DNA of 6,439 bases from Thiohalobacter sp. (GTDB lineage Bacteria > Pseudomonadota > Gammaproteobacteria > Thiohalobacterales > Thiohalobacteraceae). This document shows positions 1 to 5,217 of the stretch, piece after piece. The stretch lies in contig JALVEM010000567.1 in the NCBI GenBank assembly GCA_027030825.1, forward strand, positions 1 to 6,439. Reading direction: 5' to 3'. Position numbers and translations under genes: made by a program. A model generated the notes under the pieces. That model was not told the origin of the DNA, searched no databases, and saw nothing but the letters and a program-made list of their open reading frames with translations. Each line of letters starts with the position of its first letter. Within the stretch, counting starts at the first letter, position 1.

Positions 1-875
1 TCCTCCTCCGGGAGCAGGTCGGCCTTGTTGAACACCAGCCATCTCGGCCGGCTGGCGAGCGCATCGCCGTATTTCTCCAGCTCGCGCACTACCACGCGGA
101 TCTGCTCTGCCGGCGGCGTGCCGTCCATCGGGGCCAGGTCGACCAGGTGCAGCAGCAGGCGCGTGCGGGAGAGATGTTTCAGGAAGCGGATGCCCAGCCC
201 GGCGCCCTCGGCGGCGCCCTCGATGAGTCCGGGAATGTCCGCCATCACGAAGCCCTCGTGGGGCGCGGTGCGCACGACACCGAGATTCGGATACAGGGTG
301 GTGAAGGGATAGTCGGCCACCCGCGGCCGAGCGGCGGAGACGCTGCGGATGAGCGTGGACTTGCCGGCATTGGGCAGCCCCAGCAGGCCGACATCGGCCA
401 GCAGCTTGAGCTCGAGACGCAGGGTGCGCTGTTCCCCAGGCGTGCCGTGGGTGAACTGCCGCGGGGCGCGGTTGGTCGAGCTCTTGAAATGGGTGTTTCC
501 GAGCCCGTGGCGGCCACCCCTGGCCACCCGCAGCCGCTGTCCCGGCTCGGTGAGATCGCCGATCTCCTCGCCGGTCTCTTCGTCGTAGACCACCGTGCCG
601 ACCGGCACCCGGATGATGCGATCCTCGCCGCGCTTGCCGGTGCAGTTGCGGCCGCGACCGTTCTCGCCGCGGCCGGCCGCAAACAGCCGCTCGTACCGGA
701 AATCCACCAGGGTGTTGAGGCTCTCGGTGGCCTCCAGCCAGACGTCGCCCCCGTCCCCGCCGTCGCCGCCGTCGGGGCCGCCGAAGGGAATGTACTTCTC
801 GCGCCGGAAACTGACGCAGCCGTTGCCGCCGTCGCCGGCGGCCACCCGGATGGTTGCCTCGTCAACGAATTTCAT
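1..875 (-). CDS. obg: Obg/CgtA GTPase, partial (C-terminal end beyond the left window edge)
   Basis: Translating the minus strand from the ATG at 875-873 gives 291 codons with no stop before the window edge. This is the N-terminal part of the essential ribosome-associated GTPase Obg (CgtA/ObgE), which acts late in 50S assembly and in growth and stringent-response control. The start MKFVDEATIRVAAGDGGNG is the family signature. Residues 1 to about 159 form the glycine-rich Obg fold, including a GGPDGGDGGDGGD stretch at 32-44. The GTPase domain follows with G1 GLPNAGKST at 166-174, the switch threonines FTT at 191-193, G3 DIPG at 213-216 and G4 NKAD at 283-286. G5 and the C-terminal tail lie outside the window. 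It is the third gene after rplU and rpmA, 71 bp downstream of rpmA, with a terminator between. The Shine-Dalgarno is weak: the 15 bases before the ATG are AT-rich without a clear GGAG. Confidence 0.97.
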   Translation of the reverse strand, partial: MKFVDEATIRVAAGDGGNGCVSFRREKYIPFGGPDGGDGGDGGDVWLEATESLNTLVDFRYERLFAAGRGENGRGRNCTGKRGEDRIIRVPVGTVVYDEETGEEIGDLTEPGQRLRVARGGRHGLGNTHFKSSTNRAPRQFTHGTPGEQRTLRLELKLLADVGLLGLPNAGKSTLIRSVSAARPRVADYPFTTLYPNLGVVRTAPHEGFVMADIPGLIEGAAEGAGLGIRFLKHLSRTRLLLHLVDLAPMDGTPPAEQIRVVVRELEKYGDALASRPRWLVFNKADLLPEE

Positions 876-893
876 ATTTTATTTCATCGAATC

Positions 894-916
894 AAAAAAC
901 CCCGCCGGAGGCGGGG
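894..916 (-). terminator. Rho-independent terminator between rpmA and obg
   Basis: Read on the minus strand, the sequence is CCCCGCC-TCC-GGCGGGG followed directly by six T. This is a perfect 7-bp all-GC stem (910-916 with 900-906), a 3-base loop (907-909) and a U-tract at 894-899. It begins 30 bases after the rpmA stop codon and ends only 18 bases before the obg start codon. It should end much of the rplU-rpmA transcription. Because no room is left for a promoter between it and obg, obg must rely on readthrough or on a promoter inside rpmA or further upstream. Confidence 0.87.
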
Positions 917-946
917 CCTGGAATGCTGCCGTCCGGCAGGGCCGGC

Positions 947-1207
947 TCATTCGGCCGTCACGATGTCCACGTACTTGCGGCGCTTCGGCCCGCGCACCAC
1001 GAAACGCACATGGCCGTCGGCCTTGGCGTAGATGGTGTGGTCCTTGCCCACCCCGGCATTCTCGCCGGCATGGAAGCGCGTGCCCCGCTGACGGACGATG
1101 ATATTGCCCGCCTTCACGAACTGGCCGCCGAACCGCTTGACGCCGAGGCGTTTCGATTCCGAATCGCGGCCGTTGCGCGTGCTGCCGCCTGCCTTCTTGT
1201 GTGCCAT
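947..1207 (-). CDS. rpmA: 50S ribosomal protein L27
   Basis: This encodes an 86-residue protein, the normal length for bacterial L27. L27 lies near the peptidyl-transferase centre of the 50S subunit, and its N-terminal tail reaches toward the tRNA acceptor ends. The start MAHKKAGGSTRNGRDS is the L27 signature, followed by a conserved core with KRFGGQFV, GNIIVRQRGT and HAGENAGVGKDHT and a basic C-terminus. There is no cleavable N-terminal extension of the kind seen in Firmicutes; the mature form starts directly at AHKK. A GGAGAG Shine-Dalgarno lies at 1215-1220, 7 bases before the ATG. The gene lies 43 bp downstream of rplU in the same operon and is followed by a strong terminator. Confidence 0.98.
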   Translation of the reverse strand: MAHKKAGGSTRNGRDSESKRLGVKRFGGQFVKAGNIIVRQRGTRFHAGENAGVGKDHTIYAKADGHVRFVVRGPKRRKYVDIVTAE

Positions 1208-1250
1208 CTCGAATCTCTCCGGATACCTGAAGTTGAGACCCCGAACCCGC

Positions 1251-1562
1251 TCAGAGGTTCACGTCCACGATCTCGATCTCGGTGTAGTCCTGCCGGTGCC
1301 CCATGCGCTTCATGTGGTGCTTGCGACGGCGGAACTTGATGATCTCGATCTTCCGGCCGCGGCCATGCCCCTTGACGCGGGCTGTGACCCGGCCGCCTTC
1401 CACATAAGGCGTGCCGATCTCGATGCGATCGCCATCGGCGATCATCAGCACCTTGTCGAAGACGATCTCGTCGCCTTCGCTGCCGGCGAGCTTCTCCACG
1501 CGCAGGGAATCCCCGGGCGCTACCCGATACTGTTTCCCACCGGTACGAATCACTGCGTACAT
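1251..1562 (-). CDS. rplU: 50S ribosomal protein L21
   Basis: This encodes a 103-residue protein matching the full length of bacterial L21, a 23S rRNA-binding large-subunit protein. The N-terminus MYAVIRTGGKQYRVAPGD is diagnostic. The middle has the EIVFDKVLMI segment, and the basic part KIEIIKFRRRKHHMKRMGHRQ (split here: residues about 73-93) is the L21 RNA-binding signature. An in-frame ATG exists 16 codons upstream at 1610, but it lies on the promoter -10 box, whereas MYAVI is the family start and has GGAG at 1569-1572, 6 bases before it. It is the first gene of the rplU-rpmA-obg operon and diverges from ispB, a common arrangement in gammaproteobacteria. Confidence 0.98.
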   Translation of the reverse strand: MYAVIRTGGKQYRVAPGDSLRVEKLAGSEGDEIVFDKVLMIADGDRIEIGTPYVEGGRVTARVKGHGRGRKIEIIKFRRRKHHMKRMGHRQDYTEIEIVDVNL

Positions 1563-1609
1563 GCCTGGCTCCAGTCCTGATTCGCGTACTGCGACCTGAA
1601 AGGCCGGCA

Positions 1610-1638
1610 ATTCTACAGCGCACCTCGAAGCGGGTCAA
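1610..1638 (-). promoter_or_regulatory. sigma70 promoter of the rplU-rpmA-obg operon
   Basis: On the minus strand there is a -35 box TTGACC at 1638-1633 (5 of 6 consensus bases) and a -10 box TAGAAT at 1615-1610 (5 of 6). They are separated by exactly 17 bases. Transcription should start near 1603, giving a short leader of about 40 nt before the rplU ATG at 1562. This is the best promoter match I see in the window and fits the high expression expected of ribosomal protein genes. Experimental start-site data are not available here. Confidence 0.82.
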
Positions 1639-1757
1639 TCGCACCGGTTCAAAAATCTGGCACACCGTCATGCAGAAGGGTAAACTTCCGTCTGCACGAC
1701 GATCTCCGGTCCGGACTCCGGAACGGCGGCGAACCTCACCCGTGACAAGGCCGGTGG
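1639..1757 (+). other. ispB leader region, no clear promoter
   Basis: This 119-bp stretch lies between the rplU promoter and the ispB start codon. I found no good plus-strand sigma70 promoter; the best candidate -10 is TAAACT at 1681-1686, with a poor -35 (TGGCAC, 1658-1663). It contains an 8-bp palindrome GTCCGGAC at 1709-1716, embedded in three copies of TCCGG (1705-1709, 1710-1714, 1717-1721). The ispB Shine-Dalgarno is a modest AAGG at 1747-1750. Confidence 0.5.
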
Positions 1758-2765
1758 ATGATGACGGAAGCCCTGAGTACGGACAAGCAGCGAATCCGCG
1801 CCATCGAGGATGTGCGCCGCCTGATGCGCGAGGAGATGGAGGCCGTCGACCGGCTCATCCAGGCGCGGCTGCATTCGGACGTGCTCCTGATCAGCCAGCT
1901 CGGCCACTACATCGTCAACAGCGGCGGCAAGCGGCTGCGCCCGCTGCTGGTGCTGCTGTCCGCCGGCGCCTGCGGCTATCGCGGCCGCCATCACCACACC
2001 CTGGCCGCCATCGTCGAGTTCATCCATACCGCCACCCTGCTCCACGACGACGTGGTCGATGCCTCCGAGCTGCGCCGCGGGCAGCAGACCGCCAACGCCA
2101 TCTGGGGCAACGAGGCCAGCGTGCTGGTCGGCGATTTTCTCTACTCGCGTGCCTTCGAGATGATGGTCGAGGTCGGCAGCATGCGCATCATGGACCTGAT
2201 GTCGCACACCACCAACGCCATCGCCGAGGGCGAGGTGATGCAGCTCCTCAACTGCCACGACCCGGACACCACCGAGGAACGCTACCTGCAGGTGATCCGG
2301 GCCAAGACCGCCCGCCTGTTCGAGGCCGCCGCCCGCATCGGGGCCATCCTGGGCAACCAGCCGCCGGCCGTCGAGGAGGCCCTGGGGGAATACGGTGCCC
2401 AGCTCGGCATCGCCTTCCAGCTCGTCGACGACGTGCTCGACTACAGCGCCGATGCCAGCCAGACCGGCAAGAACATCGGCGACGACCTGGCCGAGGGCAA
2501 GCCCACCCTGCCGCTCATCCATGCCATGCGGGTGGGCAGCCCGCAGCAGCGCGAGACGGTCCGCCGCGCCATCGAGCAGGGCGGGCTGGACGACATCGAG
2601 GCCGTCATGGAGGCGATTGATTCGACCGGCGCGCTCGCGTACACTGCCGAGTCCGCCAGTCGGGCGGCCGCGCTGGCCACGACGGCCATCGACGCCCTGC
2701 CGGAATCGGACTACAAGGACGCCCTGCGCGTTCTGGCCGACTTCGCCGCCCACCGGCATTACTGA
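1758..2765 (+). CDS. ispB: Octaprenyl-diphosphate synthase (ubiquinone side-chain synthesis)
   Basis: This 335-residue protein is a trans-type long-chain polyprenyl-diphosphate synthase. It adds isopentenyl units to farnesyl diphosphate to build the C40-type side chain used by UbiA (and MenA if present), and is a soluble cytoplasmic all-alpha enzyme. Visible motifs are GGKRLRP at 56-62, the first aspartate-rich motif DDVVD at 97-101 within FIHTATLLHDDVVD, followed by LRRG, then GDFLYSRAF at 125-133, the second aspartate-rich motif DDVLD at 224-228, and GDDLAEGKPTLPL at 241-253. The FARM surroundings read like E. coli IspB, so octaprenyl is the likely chain, though length cannot be fixed from sequence. 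The start is ATGATG; AAGG at 1747-1750 lies 7 bases before the first ATG and 10 before the second. It is divergent from rplU, and its stop codon overlaps the first base of the downstream inverted-repeat element. Confidence 0.97.
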   Translation: MMTEALSTDKQRIRAIEDVRRLMREEMEAVDRLIQARLHSDVLLISQLGHYIVNSGGKRLRPLLVLLSAGACGYRGRHHHTLAAIVEFIHTATLLHDDVVDASELRRGQQTANAIWGNEASVLVGDFLYSRAFEMMVEVGSMRIMDLMSHTTNAIAEGEVMQLLNCHDPDTTEERYLQVIRAKTARLFEAAARIGAILGNQPPAVEEALGEYGAQLGIAFQLVDDVLDYSADASQTGKNIGDDLAEGKPTLPLIHAMRVGSPQQRETVRRAIEQGGLDDIEAVMEAIDSTGALAYTAESASRAAALATTAIDALPESDYKDALRVLADFAAHRHY

Positions 2766-2908
2766 CAGGCTGTTGAAAAACGTCGCAAGAGGCCCGGATG
2801 CAAGGCGCACGCAGCGCAGTGAGCGAGACACATCAGGGCAGATAGGCGAGGGAGCGAGCAGCGCGCAGCGCCGCAGGCGGGCTTCGCAGCAGTTTTTCAA
2901 CAGCCTGT
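2765..2908. repeat. Small inverted-repeat-bounded element (MITE-like), 144 bp
   Basis: The ends are perfect 17-bp inverted repeats: ACAGGCTGTTGAAAAAC at 2765-2781 and its reverse complement at 2892-2908. The interior is GC-rich (GCGCACGCAGCGCAG and GAGCGAGCAGCGCGCAGCG types), carries no convincing ORF, and the two halves are not extensively complementary beyond the ends. Terminal repeats of the CAGGCTGTTGAAAAA type are known to me from intergenic repeats and IS ends in gammaproteobacteria; that assignment is from memory, not a search. I see no clear target-site duplication in the flanks. Only one copy is in the window. It could be a non-autonomous transposon remnant, a REP-like intergenic repeat, or a long-range hairpin ending ispB transcription. 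Confidence 0.8.
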
Positions 2909-2914
2909 TGACTT

Positions 2915-2991
2915 CGGGGTGTAGCTCAGCCTGGTAGAGCACCGTCTTCGGGAGGCGGGGGTCGCTGGTTCGAATCCAGTCACCCCGACCA
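2915..2991 (+). tRNA. tRNA-Pro (anticodon CGG)
   Basis: A full 77-nt cloverleaf can be drawn. The acceptor stem is CGGGGTG (2915-2921) with CACCCCG (2981-2987), and the D stem is GCTC (2924-2927) with GAGC (2937-2940). The anticodon stem is CCGTC with GGCGG, around the loop TTCGGGA with anticodon CGG at 2949-2951. The T arm is GCTGG-TTCGAAT-CCAGT, followed by discriminator A and an encoded CCA (2989-2991). The C1-G72 pair and overall sequence fit bacterial proline tRNAs; it reads codon CCG, the equivalent of E. coli proK. It starts 6 bases after the inverted-repeat element, and no tRNA-type promoter is visible directly upstream, so it may depend on ispB readthrough. No clear terminator follows before the convergent cfa-like gene. 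Confidence 0.97.
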
Positions 2992-3060
2992 ATTTCCAGT
3001 CATCTCCTCGCCCGCCTCTCCCAGCCCTGTCGTTCAAAGCGACCGGATTCCGCTCGGTCA

Positions 3061-4347
3061 TCACCGATACAGCGCGTCGCGCCGCAAGCCGACGGGTTGG
3101 CGCTGATACAAGGGGCCGGCGAGCACCTGGTAGACATTGAGGCTGCCCTGCCCGAAATACCAGGCCGAACCGGCCATGTAGAGCCGCCAGACCCGGTAAA
3201 CGGGTTCACCGACCAGGGCCACGGCCGCCTCGCGGGCCGCTTCCAGGTTCCGCACCCAGTGCCGCAGGGTCAGCCGATAGTGGGGGCGCAGGGACTCGAC
3301 ATCGAGGATCTCGAAGCCGGCATCCTCCATCGCCTCCTGCACGGTGCTGATGCGCGCCAGCTCGCCGTCGGGAAACACGTAGCGGTTGATGAAGCGGCTG
3401 ACCGGCGTGTCCTGCCAGCCGGTGTCGTTGGTGATGCCGTGATTGAGGAACAGACCGCCCTCGCGCAGCAGCCGGCGCACCTTGCCGAAATAGACCGGGA
3501 AATTCTTCACGCCGATGTGCTCGAACATGCCCACGCTGACGATACGGTCGTAGGCCGGTGCATCGGGCAGGTCGCGGTAGTCGCGCAATGCGATGTGCAC
3601 GCGATCCTGCAGGCCCTCCCGTCGCACCCGTTCCTGCGCATGGGCACATTGCTGCTCGCTCAGCGTGATGCCGTCCACCACGACGCCGTAACGGCGCGCG
3701 GCATGGATGGCGAGCGCGCCCCAGCCGCAGCCGATGTCCAGCAGCCGCATGCCGGGCCGAAGGCGCAGCTTGCGGCAGATGTAGTCCAGCTTGTCACGCT
3801 GGGCCTCGTCCAGCGGCTGATCCTCGGAGGCGAAATAGGCGCAGGAATAGACCATTTCGGGATCGAGCCAGAGCCGGTAGAAATCGTTGCCGACGTCATA
3901 GTGGTGGGCGATCGCCTCGCGACTGTTGGCACGCAGCCGCTCGTGCGCCGCCACCTCGCGATGACGACCGGCATCCGGCTCGGTGGGCAGTTGCAGGGCC
4001 AGATGCAGCAGGCGCAGACGCTCGCGCCAGGACCAGCTCCGTTGCGCCAGGTAGTCGACCAGGTCGAAGAGCTGTTCCATGTCGCCCTCGGCATCCACCA
4101 GCCCGTTCAGATAGCACTCGGCGAGCCGCAGCAGATCGCCGTGCAGGACGAGTTCGCGCAGCGGTGCGGGATGATGGAAGACCAGGGTGGCAGGCGCCGA
4201 TCGACTGCCGAGCCGTTCCCCGTTCCACAGCCGGACGGCCACCGGCCCACGATAGCCTTCCAGAATGGCCCGCATCAGCCTCAGGGCCACGGCCTCGCCC
4301 TCGACTCCGACCTTGCGGAGAGGATGTATCCAGTCAGCCCGATTCAT
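3061..4347 (-). CDS. cfa: Cyclopropane-fatty-acyl-phospholipid synthase family methyltransferase
   Basis: This 428-residue SAM-dependent enzyme belongs to the CFA/mycolic-acid cyclopropane synthase family, which converts unsaturated acyl chains of membrane phospholipids to cyclopropane (or related methylated) chains. The N-terminal lipid-binding-type domain covers about 1-140. The catalytic part has YDVGNDFY at 150-157, YSCAYF at 168-172 (Cys169), the SAM loop LLDIGCGWG at 202-210, SVGMFEHIG at 271-279 (Glu276), His303, RFINRYVFPDG at 318-328, Tyr357, and WYFGQGSLNVYQ near 396-407. Cys169, Glu276, His303 and Tyr357 align by eye with the bicarbonate-site residues of E. coli Cfa (Cys139, Glu239, His266, Tyr317), so it looks active. 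At 428 residues it is somewhat longer than E. coli Cfa (about 382). The ATG at 4347 was chosen because GGGAGG (4354-4359) sits 6 bases before it; an in-frame ATG at 4383 adds 12 residues but has a weak ribosome site. It follows copB by 55 bp in the same direction. The exact product (cyclopropane, methyl-branched or furan precursor) is not determined. Confidence 0.92.
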   Translation of the reverse strand: MNRADWIHPLRKVGVEGEAVALRLMRAILEGYRGPVAVRLWNGERLGSRSAPATLVFHHPAPLRELVLHGDLLRLAECYLNGLVDAEGDMEQLFDLVDYLAQRSWSWRERLRLLHLALQLPTEPDAGRHREVAAHERLRANSREAIAHHYDVGNDFYRLWLDPEMVYSCAYFASEDQPLDEAQRDKLDYICRKLRLRPGMRLLDIGCGWGALAIHAARRYGVVVDGITLSEQQCAHAQERVRREGLQDRVHIALRDYRDLPDAPAYDRIVSVGMFEHIGVKNFPVYFGKVRRLLREGGLFLNHGITNDTGWQDTPVSRFINRYVFPDGELARISTVQEAMEDAGFEILDVESLRPHYRLTLRHWVRNLEAAREAAVALVGEPVYRVWRLYMAGSAWYFGQGSLNVYQVLAGPLYQRQPVGLRRDALYR

Positions 4348-4353
4348 GCCACA

Positions 4354-4359
4354 CCTCCC
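4354..4359 (-). promoter_or_regulatory. Shine-Dalgarno fixing the start of the cfa-like gene
   Basis: GGGAGG on the minus strand ends 6 bases before the ATG at 4347. It favours that start over the upstream in-frame ATG at 4383. Just upstream is a small inverted repeat, TGTCC (4361-4365) with GGACA (4373-4377) around a 7-base loop, which could form a weak hairpin next to the ribosome site. Confidence 0.7.
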
Positions 4360-4402
4360 GTGTCCTTCTTCCGGACATTCCATGCCATTGGTCTCGCCCG
4401 CT

Positions 4403-5203
4403 TCAGAACCAGAAGCGCAAGCCGGCCACCACCGCAGTCTCTCTCACCGGATCCCCTGCCTGCCGGAGAAGATCCGCGGTCGCACCGAACCGGCGCGCGT
4501 GTTCGATTCCGACATAGGGTGCAAATTCGCGCCTGAATTCGTAACGCAGGCGCAGACCAACGGATGCCTCGGAGAGTCCCTGCCCGACGTGGCGCAAGGG
4601 ATCGCTTCGAGTGTAATAGTCCATCTCCAGCTGTGGCTCAAGAATGAGTCTCTGGGTGAACAGGAGCTCATAGGAGAGATCCAGCCTGGCCGCATGTCGG
4701 CCACCCGGACCGGCATAGGCGGTCGCCTCCACCTCGAACCAGTAGGGCGCCAGGCCCTGCACTCCGAACGCCAGCCAGCTGCGACGGGGCCCGCCGCCCG
4801 TGTCGTGCCGAATGCCCAGCTGCATGTCCCAGAACGGAGCCAGGGCGTGAGACCAGAGCAGTTCGCTGCGGACCTCCCGGAAATCCGAACCCTCTCGCGC
4901 CCCCTCGCTTTTGAATACCGCCCGGTCATAGTCGTATCCGTACCAGGCCTGAACATCCCATACTCCACTGCGATCCCCGTCGTTCCACTGCAGCTCGAAC
5001 TGCTCGGCCCAAAAAGAGGCGTAGGTTGCCTCGTCGGCAAAATGAGGGCGCATGGGACCGAAATCACGGCCTTCCGCATAGGCATGCGGATCTCGCGGCT
5101 TCGGATCCGCACCTTCTCCATCTGCATCACCGGCGTGTGAAAGACCCGCGAGAGCGAAGATCAGAACTCCCGCAACGACCCGAATCCAGCCAGCATCTCG
5201 CAT
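4403..5203 (-). CDS. copB: Copper resistance protein B, outer-membrane beta-barrel
   Basis: This 266-residue exported protein of the CopB/PcoB family is an outer-membrane copper-binding barrel that works with the periplasmic oxidase CopA. A signal peptide is clear: MRDAGWIRVV, then a hydrophobic stretch, with probable cleavage after SHA at residue 24. The mature protein shows alternating aromatic/polar beta strands (for example VWDVQAWYGYDYDRAVFKS and LAPYWFEVEATAYAGPGGR), RREFAPYVGIEHARRFG near the C-terminus, and a final VAGLRFWF with the C-terminal Phe typical of BAM substrates. Unlike many CopB proteins, it lacks a long Met/His-rich segment after the signal peptide; only a short acidic stretch (GDADGEGADPKPRDPH) precedes the barrel. 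The ATG at 5203 was preferred over an in-frame ATG at 5287, inside copA, because AGGAGG at 5211-5216 is 7 bases upstream. It lies 14 bp after copA, with its ribosome site next to the copA stop. Confidence 0.92.
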   Translation of the reverse strand: MRDAGWIRVVAGVLIFALAGLSHAGDADGEGADPKPRDPHAYAEGRDFGPMRPHFADEATYASFWAEQFELQWNDGDRSGVWDVQAWYGYDYDRAVFKSEGAREGSDFREVRSELLWSHALAPFWDMQLGIRHDTGGGPRRSWLAFGVQGLAPYWFEVEATAYAGPGGRHAARLDLSYELLFTQRLILEPQLEMDYYTRSDPLRHVGQGLSEASVGLRLRYEFRREFAPYVGIEHARRFGATADLLRQAGDPVRETAVVAGLRFWF

Positions 5204-5210
5204 CTCTGTG

Positions 5211-5216
5211 CCTCCT
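5211..5216 (-). promoter_or_regulatory. Shine-Dalgarno of copB, adjoining the copA stop codon
   Basis: The minus-strand sequence TGAGAGGAGG (5220-5211) contains the copA stop TGA followed at once by a strong AGGAGG. The copB ATG is 7 bases further on. This geometry implies translational coupling and fixes the copB start at 5203. Confidence 0.8.
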
Positions 5217-5217
5217 C

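Noticed and set aside
721..790. Repetitive GC-rich tract (GCC/GTC triplets) resembling a tandem repeat
   Set aside because: It encodes the glycine/aspartate-rich loops of the Obg domain and is explained by the protein.
147..1031. Plus-strand open frame (294 codons) opposite obg and part of rpmA
   Set aside because: Obg and L27 are unambiguous on the other strand; the frame even crosses their terminator.
1251..1610. Longer L21 start at 1610 (16 extra residues)
   Set aside because: That ATG lies on the promoter -10 box and would precede the likely transcription start; MYAVI is the family start with a good ribosome site.
1658..1674. TGGCAC followed by TGC, a possible sigma54 promoter before ispB
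   Set aside because: The spacing between the GG and GC elements is one base too long and the TTGC box is not matched.
1668..2942. Long open frame (424 codons) on the minus strand opposite ispB and the repeat
   Set aside because: It is antisense to a clear IspB with all motifs, has low-complexity composition typical of GC-rich antisense frames, and runs through the repeat into the tRNA.
2915..2991. tRNA 3' end as a used integrase attachment site
   Set aside because: No second copy of the tRNA 3' end and no integrase gene are visible in this window.
3041..3059. Hairpin GACCG/CGGTC after the tRNA, possible bidirectional terminator
   Set aside because: The stem is only 5 bp with a 9-base loop, and no T-tract follows on either strand.
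3097..4536. Long open frame (479 codons) on the plus strand opposite the cfa-like gene
   Set aside because: It is fully antisense to a CFA-family gene with conserved catalytic motifs and shows no recognisable protein features; a shadow frame.
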